Shown piece after piece: positions 48,929 to 62,299 of a stretch of DNA of 64,000 nucleotides (positions are counted from its first letter, which is position 1; every line of letters begins with the position of its first letter). The stretch is taken from positions 9,734,001 through 9,798,000 of the forward strand of contig NC_084676.1 in NCBI RefSeq assembly GCF_028389875.1. The letters are read 5' to 3'. The position numbers and the translations under genes were made by a program. A model generated the notes under the pieces. That model saw only the letters and a program-made list of their open reading frames with translations, was not told where the DNA came from and did not search any database. The stretch is from Rhea pennata (taxonomy: Eukaryota > Chordata > Aves > Rheiformes > Rheidae).

Positions 48929-50399
48929 TCTTTGGACAAACTTTTAACCTTATATCTACCAATCTCTTGGATCCAGACTAACCTGAAAGAATAGCTTGTT
49001 GTAAAAAGACTTGAAATCACTTAAAATGGTCTGTATCTTTTCAATAAATATTTTAGGGATCTGCAAATTGAAGGCTGAAAATCAGCAGACAGGAAGCATG
49101 GCCTCATCAACATCACCTTTCATGCCCAAAGACCATTTGGAAACTGAAAATATATTTCCCAGTCAGTGAATAAATTATTTATCATCCTGCCTCAAATGAG
49201 AAGCCTAGAAAAGATCTGAGAATCCACCTAGGAACTGAAAAGCTTTGGGATCCATAATAAAAGTAGTAATAAAGAAAGCATTATCTCATCAGTCACCAGC
49301 AAACAGCCATCACCTAAGTTGGGACGTAGGAACAAACCTTTATTTCCTTCTCTTGTCCCAGCAGAATTTCTAAGCTTTCATTGACAGTTGCACTGTCTGC
49401 AGAATCTGAAGAAAAGCACTCTGAAAACAGCCAGAGGTAGGTATCAGAATAGGACAGACATACATGTCCCAAACCAGCAATCTTTTGGAGCTGGGTTAAG
49501 CAAGACCCAGAAGCTGTTTGCTGCACTCTCTCAAGACAAATGAATATGTAAAAACATTACTGTACTATTTTATTGCTGGACAAATGCCAGCGTAGAATTA
49601 TCAGCATAGAAGATACTTTCAAGCAGAAGGCTGTTTATGTGTAATAGCAACACATAAAGCTATTTTTATTGGCAATATCTTCCTTTGTAATTTTGTCCTT
49701 AAGTTTCTTTGCATGTTGCAGCTCAGGCTGATTTTCCTGTTTGAAAGTGCAATGTGGACTGAAAGTAGCAACAGTAAGGCCACAAGCACTCTGTTAGGTG
49801 CGGTATGATGGAAAGACAGGCATTTACACCCTCAAGGGGCAAGCACATGGGCAATCTGGGACAAAACCAGGAGCAAAAAGCAAACATCCTGAGCCCTCAC
49901 AGATGAAATGGGATGTTTCCTCCGTGCTCTGCTCCCAGCACCTCAGTGAGACCTCAGCCCACAGGCACCTGTGGTCCTGGGGCACTGGGCGTGCAGCAGC
50001 GCTCCAGCGGTGCTGTGCTCCATGCGCTTGCATGCCACCAGTGTGGTCCTTGCAGGAGGTCATGGTGCTGTCCTTGCCCACTGGGCCTGGCACAGGGTGG
50101 CCTCACAGTTCAGGCAGGCCTCAGCCACCGGGGCTCTGGGGCTCCTCCGGGCAGAAATCACACCGGACCCCTTCTTGCTGTCCCACTTTCCCTCTTCTCT
50201 TAACTCTATATTTCATGCTCCTCCTCCTGATGAGTGCTGTCTGGCCCAAGGGCATCCTGAAGCTCTGGAGATGGATGCCAGGCTGTAGCTGGGCATGCTC
50301 CTTGCAGCAGCGGTGGTCACAGCGCAGCTACATGGGGCTCCAATGAATGCCCTCATGACGGGGCAGGTCAGCCCTGCTGCTGTGGTTTCCTCTCCACTG

Positions 50400-53300
50400 T
50401 TACAAACATGCTAAAAGGGAACAAGGAAGAGAATACATGTACAGAGAGATGAAAAATTGAGAATATGATTTACCTCCTCCATGAGGAGATGGGTAAAAAC
50501 ATATTGTAGAGGAATATCTGTAAAATGTCACAGAGAGTGGAGCAGCAGAAGGGAAAGGAGAGCTAAATTTAGTTTCTATATTAAAATTCGTAATGGCCAA
50601 TGATATCTTGGCATCTACCTGCTCCTTTTTCTCCAAAAGAGAGTAAACTCATGGGTTAGAAGAAAAAGTGGCTTCTCAATTAGTGCTACTGTGAAGCTGA
50701 AAATTACATTAACTCTTTGTTCTTAGCTGCTTTCTTTGACTTGATTTAGATATCTCTGGAACACCCCTTCCATCGTCTGCTTTCCCTTTCTCTTTCCCTA
50801 ATATTGTTTCTCCAGGTAGTCCATAAGCTGAACTTCAAAATCTAAGGCTCTCACCCCCTTCCTTCTGAGAAGCTCTTGTCACGAAGCATGCTGTCTATAA
50901 TAGTGTCCTATGGAAAAATGTTCCCTGTGAAACCCTTGTGACAGATCTTGCTATCTGCAGTGTTTGCAAAGGCTAGTGTCATCATGTTGCTCTTTGCTCC
51001 TGGACTCCTGAGGACTTGTTAAATAGATATTACTTTTACCAACCAAGACTCCTGAGTCTGTACCCAAGCAAGGATTCTGTACTTGGTTAAATGCCCAGAG
51101 GGTCACTTCTCTGTGGCAGCGATATTTATTTTACAAGAATTCATCATACAGATCTCCTCCTAGATGATACTGACCTCCCAATCCTGTCTGACTTGGTGTA
51201 TCTGCTGAGCATGGGGAGAATATTCCCGCTGTCAGAGTGTAAGCTTGTTTTCAGATTGTTCCTCCTTACCAGCTCCCTGATGCTTTCTTAGTACCTTGGC
51301 TCACTGAATAGTGATGTTTCAGAGATTGTCTATGCTCTCTAGAGAGTATTATTCTGATTCCTAACCACACTGTGTCCCTTATCATTATTCTTCTCCCCTC
51401 CATGGTGTTGGTGGCTTTGCACTTCATTATTGCTAATCCTCATTTCCAGAGTTGTCTCAAATGTCAGTAACAGTGAATTCAGTACTCACCTAGCTTACTA
51501 TACCAGTGTACCTGGCTTCCCCCAAGCCAGATGAAACTTCTGCTTTTCATTGCCCTTCCCACCTCCACTAACAGGGCAGAACTTGCATTTGCAAAGGCTG
51601 TCTGTAGTGCTAATGGCACCAGCTGACTGCCATGCTGCTGTGTGCATCTCAACCCAAAGAGCCAGGACTTTGTAGGAAAAATCCTCTGACTGATCTCTTA
51701 CTTGGAGCCCGTGAAGGCTGCAGAAGGGGTTTCTACTGCCAGGAGTCCACATGTACTCTGTGCGTAGCTGTGGTCACTTACCATGCCCCACTTGCAGACA
51801 TGGGCTGCTCTCTGACAAACTGTTGTGCCACCAATGCATGTTGGCTGCTACCAGTTGCACCCTCACCGCCATGCATGGTGCCTTCCATCTGACTAACCTG
51901 GAATCTTGTTTATTTACCTTAATTAATTAAACTTATTAATCCCTTAACTGAAGAAAAATTAATTTCCTTCAGGATTTTGGATAGTTGGTAGTTACCAGAA
52001 ACTGCAAATAAAGACCACTCTGAATAATCTGCTGTGATTCTGCAAGTCTGTGGAAAGTAGCAGCTTCACTGTCCCTTCCTCCAGCCGCCTCAGTTAGACC
52101 TGAAGTGAGGGTAGATTCAGTAGCAGGAACAAGGCTTATGCCACAATGGAGAAAACAACAGTTTAGTTGTCAGATGTGTATATTTTTCTGTATATTTTTA
52201 AAATAAAACAATATTTAAATTCTGTTTGGCTTTGATTGTTTGCAAAGAAAATTGAATTTCTGCAAAAGAAAACGACCTCTGTTTCCTGAATGGAAACTTG
52301 AAGATGATCTGAAACCCAGGACTGCAGAAGCTCTCTGGACAGTGTCCCTTCCTTCCTCTGCACTGGAGAGCAGAGGGAAAGAACCTCCTGCCATGTGTAG
52401 GTTGCATGTGTTGTCTTTTCTCTTCGGACAGCTGAGTTGCTGCCTGGAACTGAAATTTTTCTGTTTGCAGTGAGGAATGGGGATGATGATGAAAACAAGC
52501 GCTTTCACACAAGAGTTTGCCCACTTAACAGTAGCGAGCCAAACCCTTTCTATGCCTGTCCACGGACCAAGACGCTGAAATTTTGCAGACCCATAGAAAT
52601 GCAGATTTTTAGCACAATAGGGTGTCAGGCTCAAGGTATAAATCTAACCCCACGTCTTGCCTTTCTCTAGCAGATCCTACAAGCGCATTAAATCTTCAGT
52701 GGTTCAGGGTGCTACCAAGAGCATGGGGGGCAATCTGTCTTCTCTTTTTGACAGAATTAGGCCCTGGGCATGTGTCTGTTAATGCAGAGTGAACCGTTTC
52801 CCTTTAAAATCATTGCTATTATTAAAGTGATGAGGAGGTGATCTTCTGACTGCTCTGCAGTCTGTCGAACAGCAGCCAGGCAGAGGTGAGCTCAGCAAAT
52901 TTGTACTGTGTTGGCAGTCCCCTTTTATCGCTGTTGCAGCGAGAACACCTGTGGGAGATCTGACAAGCAGCTGGGTGACTGGCAGAGTACGTGATAGCAG
53001 CCCAGGAGTGCGCTCGCTGCACCCTGACCGAAACCCGTCAGGGCCGGGCATGCTTGTTCCCTTTCGTCAACAACGTCTAGCTGCTCCATAGCCAGTAGCA
53101 ACCCACACTTAGCACAGTCAAGATAAAACGGGCCCTTAAGATACCCAGAGCAAGTCCTGCCGGGGTGTCCAACCCATGCGTCCAGCAGCCTCCCATCAGC
53201 GACCCCCCTGCGTGGCTCCCAGGGCTCCCTGTGCAGTTTGGAGTGCAAGACCTTCATTAAATCTACTGATTAACTCCGCATGAACCTTGAGTGTCTCTCC

Positions 53301-53532
53301 ATGCCAGTAGCCGACCCTTCTTTTCCTTTCCCACCTTGAGGTCATACGTGTCTTTTAAGAGGAAATCTTCAAAGTCTTGTAAAACTGATATATAAACATT
53401 TGAAAGCAAAGAATATTTCGAGGGAGAACTCATTTGTCTGAGGTTGCTTTAAAAGAATTTTTTTTAAGCGCTATTGCGATTCAGAAGGCCCATGGCTTTG
53501 TGTCATGCTAGTCAATGAAAGGCACCAGTTAC
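50400..53532. other. Stretch between TRIM-B and TRIM-C with no recognised feature
   Basis: About 3.1 kb. It should contain the promoter remnant of TRIM-B and any last exons of TRIM-C, but no TRIM exon 4 or B30.2 remnant could be found. Short open frames at 52.2-52.6 and 52.8-53.3 kb occur on both strands and resemble nothing I know. Confidence 0.5.
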
Positions 53533-54965
53533 CTCAATAAACAGGAGAAACTGCTGTTGCCCAAGCATCTGCAGTTCCTACAAGTAGTGTAAATCTCAGG
53601 ACTCTTCTCTGCTCCATTATCTGCTTTATTTTGAAAATCGTGGGAAATGGCTCATCCTTTATGAACTTGATGCCCTCCAAGATCTGCTCCTGTGTGTGGC
53701 CCAGCTGGCAATGGAGCTCTTTGGACAGATTCTTCAAAGCTTTTCAGCTCATTTTCATGGATCTTAGAAACTGTCCCCCAAACAAGCAGAACAATGAGAC
53801 AAGCCCAGAGTTCAGGGCTGTAACTATTACTAATGCTAGTATTGTGACATGGAAATCAAAAGGAGGACTTTCTTTTCTTTTTTTTTTTTTTTTTTAATCT
53901 GGGATTTTTAAAAATGAGAACACCTGGTTCAAATCAGAACTGACGCTGAAAACCCAAAAGCTGGAGTTTTTGGCTGAAAATTGATTTTTTTTTTTTCTTG
54001 GTCACAAAATCCTGCAACCCAAAGAAATACTGCCAGCTGAAATCTCCGTTAACACCTCCATCCCTTCCTCCCCTCCTTACAAATGTTGCAATGAAGCCTC
54101 TTCATTTTATTATTATTTTTTGTCCACATCTTTTCAGAGCTGCTTCTTTCAATGTCTCTAAAATCTTCAGATATGTTTGCAGTGCAGGCGGCTCGTGTGA
54201 GCAGAGCTGAGCCAGATGCCAGCCCTGCCCCGTACATCATTGAGGTCTCCCTGCCCTCCCTGGCCATCAGCAGTTTCTTTGGCGGTCAGCCTCTGTCCAG
54301 CAGCCAGAGGCAACTGCACGATTGCAGGGGTGTTGAAGGGATTTTGCTGGCAGCGCCACAAGCATGAGCGGCAGTGCTGTATGCCTTGCCCAAGGCTATC
54401 CAAGAGGCTGTCCTTTTGCAGACCACCCTCTGTAGCAGAGCACACAACTGGCTGGGCAACATTTTCAGTCTAGCTTTTGGATGTCTCTCCTCTAGATCTC
54501 CAGAGTAGTGAGGTGGTGGCCTTTCAGCTAGTCAGCAAAACAGCACAATTGGGTTGTCCTAACACAAACCATATGGCACCTCTTGGTCCTTGGAAAAGGA
54601 AAAAGAAAGCTTCCTTTTCTGTGGGAGCAGCTAGCATCCACTGAGAGGCAGCCTGTGTGGGGAGTGTTGGTGGTGTGCTTCTTCAGATATGCTCAGAGGA
54701 TTGATGCAGTACGACAAAGATGTGTTAGGCAGAAGCAGCAGGCGATCCCATCCTCCTGCTTTGATGTTTATTTGTCCTTCTGCACTCTGGGACCTGGGCG
54801 GGGAGTTGGCATGGTGCAACATGTACCTGGGGCTGTGCTGGCAGGGGTACATATCCCATGCTTCCGCTGGCAGAGACCAACCCCTCCTCAATGTGCTCCT
54901 GGCACAACTTGTGGCCCCAGCTCAAAGACGTGGGGTCCTTGTAGATATCAAACTGAAAAAGAAGC
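53533..54965 (-). pseudogene. TRIM-C: second decayed TRIM copy
   Basis: The RING remnant reads FDIYKDPTSLSWGHKLCQEH (about 54965-54900 on the minus strand), aligning with LYTNPVSLSCGHSFCKQC of TRIM-A, with a zinc cysteine changed to tryptophan. Further along, VPYGLC followed by a stop and DNP aligns with the start of B-box 1 (VPCDFCLDQP). A 238-bp exon at 53770-53533 aligns with the 234-bp coiled-coil exon: ENELKSFEES, then QEQILEGIKF, KIKQIMEQRR and QQQFLLFIE before the donor GTAACT. The net gain of four bases shifts the frame. The 96-bp and 23-bp exons were not located. It is more decayed than TRIM-B, so it is probably an older loss. Confidence 0.7.
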
Positions 54966-54999
54966 AGAGATGCTTAGAAAAGGGGAGAAGTGGAGAGCC

Positions 55000-57900
55000 C
55001 CACCACTTCTGCAGATGGAGCCAGCTACCTTCTGAAAGTCAGTGACCAGCTAAAGCACCTTACCAATTGCAGCTGCCTGCTGAAACGATGCCAAGCTGAG
55101 TCCTTTGGGCATTGCGCCTCTGAACAACAGGCTTGCAGGTAGCATCACTAGCAGCTCCATTCTCAACTTCCTCTGGTCAACAGGGGCTGAGCAGGGTTTG
55201 TAAGTGCAGTCAAATAGGGGTGTTAAATGACATATGAACCAAGGTCTCTGCAGACACCAGTTGGCTCATTTATTCCTAACTGACCTGGCACAACAGTTGG
55301 ATCAACTTCCCTCATGTTGTAGCGATAGTTAAAGGACCTATTCAGCCAACCTTGACTGTAGCTCACTGTGTAATGCAGGCAGCAAGACCACGCAAACATA
55401 AGGAGGTAGAAATCTTCACTCAAACTCAGCAATGTGGTAGGACTTTGAGGAGTAGGATTAGTGCTAGAAAGCAGGCAGCAAGAGGAAGTTATCTTCTTAC
55501 CTGCAGGAGGCTGCTGAGAAGCACGAGGGATCCAAGGCTGAGTTTGAAAAGGTACTTGGATGTAGAGACTGTGAATTAAAAATTAAAATGTATCCAACCA
55601 AGGTCTGAGGGAGAAAAAAGAGGGAACACAGGTTGCAGGACAGAAAATGAGCTGCACCTAGAGAACATTCCCCACTGGCATTTAAAGCAGCACAGCAAAC
55701 ACAGAAGGCAGAAGCTGCAGGTGCCTTATGGAGGGAGAAGCAAAGCTTAGAAGGAAGAGGTAAATACTGATGAAAGCTGTGAAGAATTGCTTCCAGGCAA
55801 GCCAAGCAGTTGCTGAGGACACAGATCAGCATAGCTGCGCAGGCAGGCAGAGAGGTCCATAGAGCTGGCAGAAAGCAAGGAAACCAAACCTTTTAACCAT
55901 TTGTCCCTGCAAAGACACCTGTCAGACCCAGACAGCAAGCAGGGGTTGATGTATGCTGAGAGCAGGCAAATGCATACACTATTCTACGTGACGCTTCTGG
56001 TCTGTGCATATACCAAGCAGCCGAGGCCTCCAGAGTCCTCCCTGACTGGAACCTGTGTCACACAGAAGCTAAAATCAATGTCTGAAAAACAAGGAGTTCC
56101 TGAAGTCTGTTTATAGCACAGGGCTGTGCTTTCCTGCCAAAGGAGTCCTCATGTATTTCCCAGCACAGAGATAGCAGTTTGTCTGACAAAGCCGAAGGAA
56201 GGATTAGGTACTGGATGTCTACGCCTGAGGCACTGATATAAATTGAAACTAAAAGGTCAGCCCAGGACAGCTTCTCAGAGACGAACAGTGAAATAAATCC
56301 CAAGAAGCAAGAGTGGGATTTGGCAGCACCCCTGACTTATGGATGATAATAAGTTTGAGACAATAGTAACTTTTAGAGCATGCACAATACTGGCCCTCAG
56401 AGGCTGCTTCTTTAGCAGAGCAGCCTGGTGAAGAGAGATGGGAGAGCCTGTCAGAGAAGGACAAGAACTGGTTGAGACAGAGACCATACATACACTGTAA
56501 ATTTTTTTTTTTTGGAAAATCTGATTTGGAGAATGAGACATCCAAGTGTGTATCTGTACCAACTCAGGTATCTTTTAAAAAAGCTGTTCACATAGGAGAG
56601 CAGAGGTGTTACACTGCAACACAGGCTAATGCATCTTTATTTGCTAAAGAAGAATCTCTGGAAGTAATGATGGGAACACAGGTCTAGCAGGGACCTCTTG
56701 GGTTAGTTAGCAAGCCCAACCCTTTCTCTCATTGCATGCTAACTTTTGTATATGCCAAAAGAGCTCTAGTTTGAAGTTCCTTAGATGTCTTGCCTGTGAT
56801 CGTACTGGGAAGCTCCCACTTCACAGCTTTACTGGCTAGCAGCATCTCCTAATATCCAGCCTAGCTCTGTCCGTGGCTGGCTTCGGCCCAGTTGTGATAA
56901 TGACAGTGCTGCCCTTCAGCTTCAGTAATATTTGTTCCTTCTCAGTCTTCCTCTTGTTAGGCAAAGGGACTACTCTCTTTTAGCTTCCACTCCGTGATAG
57001 TTTCTCCTTTCCTTCTGTCCTAATAATGCTCTGCATCCTCCTCTTCAGGTAGGAACACTTTGCTCCTAGCACCTGCATTCATTCACACCTTCCTTTTGGC
57101 AGTTCTGAATCCACTCCAGCAAATCTGGCTTGTTCAACAAGGCAACACCAAAAGCATCTTCAAGTCACAGGTTTGTTAAGCTACATTAGGCTTTTCTTTC
57201 TTGGCTCTAAATCAGAAGAGATAAAGCTTTACAAGAGAGGAGCTGCTTGCTGGACACTGTTTAAGATTGGACATTTAGAAGGTGCTGAAGCTGTTCCTTC
57301 TTAGAAGAAAGGCATGTTCCCAGAAGAGCCACACCTGCCTGTAGATCCTTCCCTCCATGAGAGAGTATTTGGGTGCATGAGCTGTTCGCTCACAGTGGTG
57401 TGGCATTTCCAGGCATTGCCACTAACTTGCTGCCCAGTTAGTCCATCCTGCATGTCCCCATCCACTTACAGAGCTTTCTGCATGTCCTTGCCCACGGGGA
57501 AGGTTGAAAACCACCGAACTGGTGGAGTCTGGGGCAGCTGCGGTGCCAGCTGGCCTGGCCAAGCCTGGCAGATGTGGGCTCTGCTGCTGCCCATTCACCT
57601 GGGCCAGGAGCCGGCTCTCCTCCCCTGGCAGGGAGCCTTTGTGGTTGGTGCCAGAGCAGGGACACCCAGCACCAGAGACACCAGCCAGCCAAGGTCAGCA
57701 GCAAAAGTTGTTCCTATTCACAAAAGCCAGTTATTGACTTCTCTTTTCCTCCAGTAACAGGAATGCATTGCTTCCCCGGCGCAGGAGAGGAGGCTACCTC
57801 TGCTCCTCTGTCAGCAGATGAAGGGGGAGAGGAGCCGTAGAAGCTACAGCAAAAGCAGCAACCGGGTGGGTGAAAGGAGGATGTTTGGCCAGAGAGAAAT

Positions 57901-59780
57901 TTATGCCATCATGAAGAACTGTCTTCCCTTTTTCTTTTTTTTCCCCCCTGAAATTGATGGAATTGTTGGGATTAATTGATCTGCTAGATTGATTTAGTGA
58001 AGTATTCATAAACAGCTCCTTTTCAGGCTTTAGATCTGCTTACCAGATGGACAGATAACAGTCAAGAAATGGCAATAGTCCTTTATTTTCTGTGAAGCTC
58101 CCTGCAAATGAAATGTCTGGTGATTTGGGTCACACCAGAAAGGATCGTCTTTAACTGCTGCCCCGACCTTCACTACAGCCCCCTTTTCCCCCGTGCACCC
58201 ACCTGCACCATGCTGCCGGGCCAGCACACGTCTTCCCGTGGGGCAGCCCTGGCCTCTGCCAGCCCTCACTCCCGCAGCCTTGCCTCCATCTCCTCCTGCC
58301 TGCGTACCCGCCGACACGGCGCTGAGCATCCAGCTGCGGCTGTTGCTGCCTTCCTGGATTTTGTCCTTGCATTTCATGTTGTAATCTGTTGTGCCACTGG
58401 CAACGTAACTGTGCCCTACCAAATCTTAGAAAAACATTTCTTCGGTGGCCCTGAAGCCCTTTTTCGGTCTCCAGATTGGAAAACAGCAGGGAAATTGGCT
58501 TCCCACTCATGCTCCATTCATGGTGCCTCAATCCCAGGGAGAAGTAGAACAGCTTTGGGTTTGGAGGAGAGTTTTGACTTGTGGCTTTTGGGCAAGAGAT
58601 GCAGAAAGGTTGTCAAGGGGGCAGGGGACTCCCGGGCTGGGGTCTCCTGCAGGCTGTGCTGTGCAGGAGAGCCATCACCTACTACTCGCGTGCTGGCTGA
58701 GCCCACTGCCAGCCTTGCCTCGAGGCACTGGCAGGCCCCCACCGCTGGGACGGCCATGTGCTCTCCGGCTCTGTTATCTGAAAGCTACTGTTCTAGGAGG
58801 GCTGGCTAAATCAGTATAAATCAGCAGAATAAAACGGCAGGGACATCTCAGCGTGTTACGGGTCACCTCAATTAGGGCCACTGAGGCACTCCCACCTGGT
58901 GGCATCTCCGAATAAATTCTGGATATATTCCGTGCAATGCCACTGACCTCCAGAATCCCCCCAGGCACAGCTGGGCACAGGCACTTGCTCCAGCTTCCTG
59001 GCTGTGCTGCCACACAGCACTTGTTGACTGCAGGTGCTTTAAGTATCATTTCTTCCAAGAGTCTAGACTCTGTTCATATGGCTACTGGGGACAGGATACA
59101 CTGGAAAATGGGTGTTAGCTCATCTCAGCTGTCTCTTGCTGACAGCAAGATGGATCCCTGGAGACCCTTCTCCTGGTGTTGTGTTGGGGACTACATAAAT
59201 ACCTTCAAAGACTGGTGCTCTTAAGCCACATCACCACCTGGGGACTTTTCCATGCAGTTGCAATTTTTTCTTGCGATCCAGCCCTTTGCTTTGTTACAGC
59301 CTGTTATTCCCACGCAAGCACATTCCAGGAGCTCCAGCTGTCGCACTGGCCTCCTCCCTCAGGCTCCTTCCGTGCACACTGACCCCAATCATTATGAATC
59401 CGGAGTCACGACATAAAGCTAGATACTGAACTTACACCGCTAGCGTTTACTGCAAAGGGAGAAGAACGGTGTTTCAGGACAGGCTGATTTTCTTTCCATT
59501 AGCCAGCACCCAGGCCTGGAGCAATTCCCGCTGAAGTTTCCGGGGCAGCTGGAGCCTCTCCTGCTGCTGGTCCGAGCCTGCAGGAAAAGCAGTCGCCCCG
59601 CAGGGTGGCCAGTGTCCGTCGGAGGCGAGCATGGGCCAGGGGATTTCTTCGCGGAGGGCCAGCTGCTCATTCTGCATGGGCTTCCCAAAGCCCAGGATAT
59701 CAAACCGAGGCTTTTCCTGCACACTTAGCTTAAAACAGTGAATACTTGTATTTAACCGAAAAAAGTCGCACGTAAAATAG
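55000..59780. other. Gene-poor stretch right of the TRIM array
   Basis: About 4.8 kb with no exon I can support. Several GC-rich patches (57.4-57.7 and 58.15-58.75 kb) open frames on both strands. A few cysteine/histidine spacings on the minus strand near 57.6 kb faintly recall a B-box, but the resemblance is too weak to call. Confidence 0.45.
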
Positions 59781-59799
59781 TAGCACACAGGGCTTTCCT

Positions 59800-60005
59800 G
59801 CACCGCAACCGTGCAGGCGGCAGCGGCGCGGCTGCGGCGCGGGGCGCGGGCAAGGCGGAGGCTCCGAAGGGGACGAGCCGGGGAGGCGCCGCGGTGCCCA
59901 GCGCCGGGCGCGCGGCCCTGCCTGCTGCCGGCGCGGTGCCCGGCGCTGCCCGCACCGTCCGCCCCGGCTGCTCCCGCGGCAAGCCGGCGGGCGGCGGAAA
60001 GCACT
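59800..60005. promoter_or_regulatory. CpG-rich patch
   Basis: A short, abrupt GC-rich, CpG-dense block. The minus-strand frame across it and beyond (to 59474) is open for about 177 codons but lacks an ATG at its start and resembles no protein I know, so it is treated as compositional. A promoter of an unseen transcript is possible. Confidence 0.4.
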
Positions 60006-60059
60006 TTGTGGGTCGCGAAACACCTCCTCCCCGAATTCAGTGTGCACCAGTAAACTGAA

Positions 60060-60900
60060 GTATTACCAGCACAGACTTGTTGCTTTTTTTTTTTCCACTT
60101 TATAGTATATATGTTATAGTTTATTTATAGGCAGATCACTTCACTATTTACAGTACATGAGCGTAGAGATTCTACAGTCTTTGTGATGTAAACAAGTAAC
60201 TCCGCGGCAGGGGGAGTCTGAAAAAAGAAGCCAGTTCTGAAGTATTTACACAATTTAAAATAGAACTTTTATACCCACTGGATAGATATAGATAATACAT
60301 TGAGCGATTTGGTTAAATTATCTATGAAACTATAGAATCTGACAATGTAAAAATACAAGAAAACGTTCTCTTGTTTTAGAAGGTAGACAGTTAAATCACA
60401 CTAGAAATAAATCTCTTTTTAAAAATAATAACAATAATAATAAAGGAAAGGCATAAGAATCCATGCCGTCTTTTAAGGTTAAAGTATATTACATAAATAA
60501 GGACACAACGGAACGGAACTGGGGGAAAAAAAATTAAGTGAAATATAAAAAACCATTACCGATTAAAAAAAAAATCAGACTAAAACCTTGATTCCTAATC
60601 ACAGAGGGATCAATTCTGCTAGTTTTACTTACTCTGCAAATAGAAAATCACAGAGTTAAGTAGTACTTACTCAGCATGAGGAAGGGAGGCAGAATTGGCC
60701 CCTATTAGCAGTGTCCTTTTATTCAAAAAAAAAAAAAAGAAGAAGAAGAAGAATTTAGCTTTTATTATAAATAACAAAGCAGATGTGCCCCTTTTTAGGT
60801 GAAATTCTTACACCTTTCTCAAGAAATGCATCAATTTAATCTTCCTCTCTTTCTTGCGTGCGTACACACACTCCCTCCCCCCTTAGTATTTAACTCAGTT
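60060..60900 (-). other. AT-rich block resembling a transcript 3' end
   Basis: The sequence is strongly AT-rich and free of long frames and known repeats. The minus strand carries AATAAA at 60125-60120. Such composition next to a signal suggests the 3' UTR end of a minus-strand gene lying to the right. In mammals PDE6A and then PPARGC1B lie upstream of SLC26A2, and PPARGC1B would have this orientation. No coding sequence confirms that, so no gene is assigned. Confidence 0.3.
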
Positions 60901-61659
60901 TGGTGCTCTGATAAATAATGCCCCTTTCAGTGCCACCTGGTGTGTAACAACCAGACTTCCTAAGCGACTACCTGATTCCAGAACTGATGAAGGAAGAGGA
61001 ATGGAACCCAGAAGAAGGCTTTATTTGGTTCTGTATTGCTTGAGATTGTCAGGGAGGGACTAAAAGATGCTTAGAACAGAAAGGGTTTCAAGGCTCAGCT
61101 ACGCATAACGATGTGTTTCAGTATTCAGCATACTTCCAAAAAGAAAGGGAAAAAATGAGCATAAAAAAATAAAAGTGCTGGTCTGTAATGTTCCTTGGCA
61201 TGTACCAGTGCTGAAATCAGCCAAACTGTAACCTAGTGACTGAGCTGCTGCTTCTTTAAGGAAGACACACAACTCAGAAAGCTGCATGGGGCAGGGATCG
61301 GGAGAAACCTTTTTTCGGGGCAACATCAAACTTAAAACCCTGGATTGTCCTCTGCATTCAGCCCAGACATTCAGAAACATTTACTCCTTTCAGGAGTCCC
61401 AGGAATCCACTAGATTCCAAGCCAAAAATGTGTATCCCACCCTGAAACACTGACACTGCACGGGGCAAATCTGTGCAAAAAAGTGGAAGGGCGTTTCACC
61501 ACTAAATTCTTCACATTTAGCATTTCCCCGCAGTACTTCAAGGAAACTATCAGGGGACATTCTATAGTTAGGTATTTTTTAAAAAATAAATCTGCTCCTT
61601 ACTTATTGCCATACTGTAATATACCCTTTTGCTCCCATCTTGTCTCCGAGAGACCCCTT

Positions 61660-62060
61660 TTCCTGGCAGCATGCCCCGGCCTGGCAGGCGTGGGCTGTGC
61701 CCCGTCGAAGGCCGGCGGAGCCCCGTCCCCGTCGGGGCCGCTGGCGCCGCGGCACACGGCCCACGTGCAGCGAGCTGCGGCGGCCTCAGCGCGCACCCCT
61801 CCCAGGGGCGCGGGAGACGGAGCCGCCGGGCTCCCGCTCGGCGCCCGGGGCCGGGCTCGGTGGCGCTTAAAGCTACTCCTCTGGCGGCAGTGCCCCTCGC
61901 CGCGGGCACCCGCCCCGGCCCCGCGGACCAGGATCGGGGGCCCGCAAAGTGCTGCGTGCCTTTGGCTGCCCGGCAGCGCGGGTCTCCTCTCCCTGAGCAT
62001 CGGGGCACCTCCTTGCAGTGGGAGTTTCGTGCCTGCCCCTGCGTCCTCTGTAGGATCCGA
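61660..62060. promoter_or_regulatory. CpG island, gene unknown
   Basis: A GC-rich block of about 400 bp with dense CpG between AT-rich flanks. Open frames cross it on both strands, as expected from the composition alone, and none looks like a known protein. It could be a promoter or a GC-rich UTR segment. Confidence 0.5.
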
Positions 62061-62299
62061 AACAGGATCGTAGTCCATTAACAGAGGAAACTACCATCCG
62101 CACCTTGCGCCAAAACCCTCTTGCAACACCCCTTTGCAGACTAGAGCACTGTGAGCTAAAGAAACCTTTATATTTAAAACAAAACCAAAAAAAAAAAAAA
62201 AAAAAACGAAGTGGAAATTTATTTTTCACCACAAACCTTGCGTGAGTGATTCTAAACCTAGTAGATATTCACGCCTGTGCTTCTCAAGTTGAACATCCT

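Larger units (their letters stand above)
47804..50375 (-). pseudogene. TRIM-B: decayed TRIM gene retaining exon structure
   Basis: Four remnants lie in order on the minus strand. Exon 1 (about 50375-49915) starts LTCPV and keeps B-box 1 (VRCDFCPEEPQSP, then ACLNCEATLCQA) but has lost RING cysteines and contains stops. Exon 2 (49420-49338) is 83 bp instead of 96, with acceptor TTTTCAG and donor GTTTGT identical to TRIM-A's. Exon 3 (48156-47924) is 233 bp instead of 234 and reads [20 protein letters not shown], then after a one-base loss [19 protein letters not shown], ending ILFIK before the donor GTATTT. Exon 4 (47826-47804) is exactly 23 bp between TATAG and GTAAGC. Intact junctions next to frame loss indicate a unitary or tandem-duplicate pseudogene, not a retrocopy. 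Confidence 0.8.

Noticed and set aside
52925-53257. GC-rich, frame-bearing stretch considered as a solo LTR or gene fragment
   Set aside because: No terminal TG...CA boundaries, primer-binding site or recognisable family sequence; the frames match nothing I know.
57400-58530. Possible fourth TRIM copy on the minus strand
   Set aside because: A few Cys/His spacings (for example near CSGTNHKG) recall a B-box, but no RING, coiled-coil exon or 96/234/23-bp junctions could be aligned.
59474-60004. Long minus-strand open frame across a CpG patch, about 177 codons
   Set aside because: It begins without an ATG, half of it is the low-complexity A/G/R/P translation typical of CpG-rich DNA, and the rest resembles no known protein. 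There is no supporting splice context.
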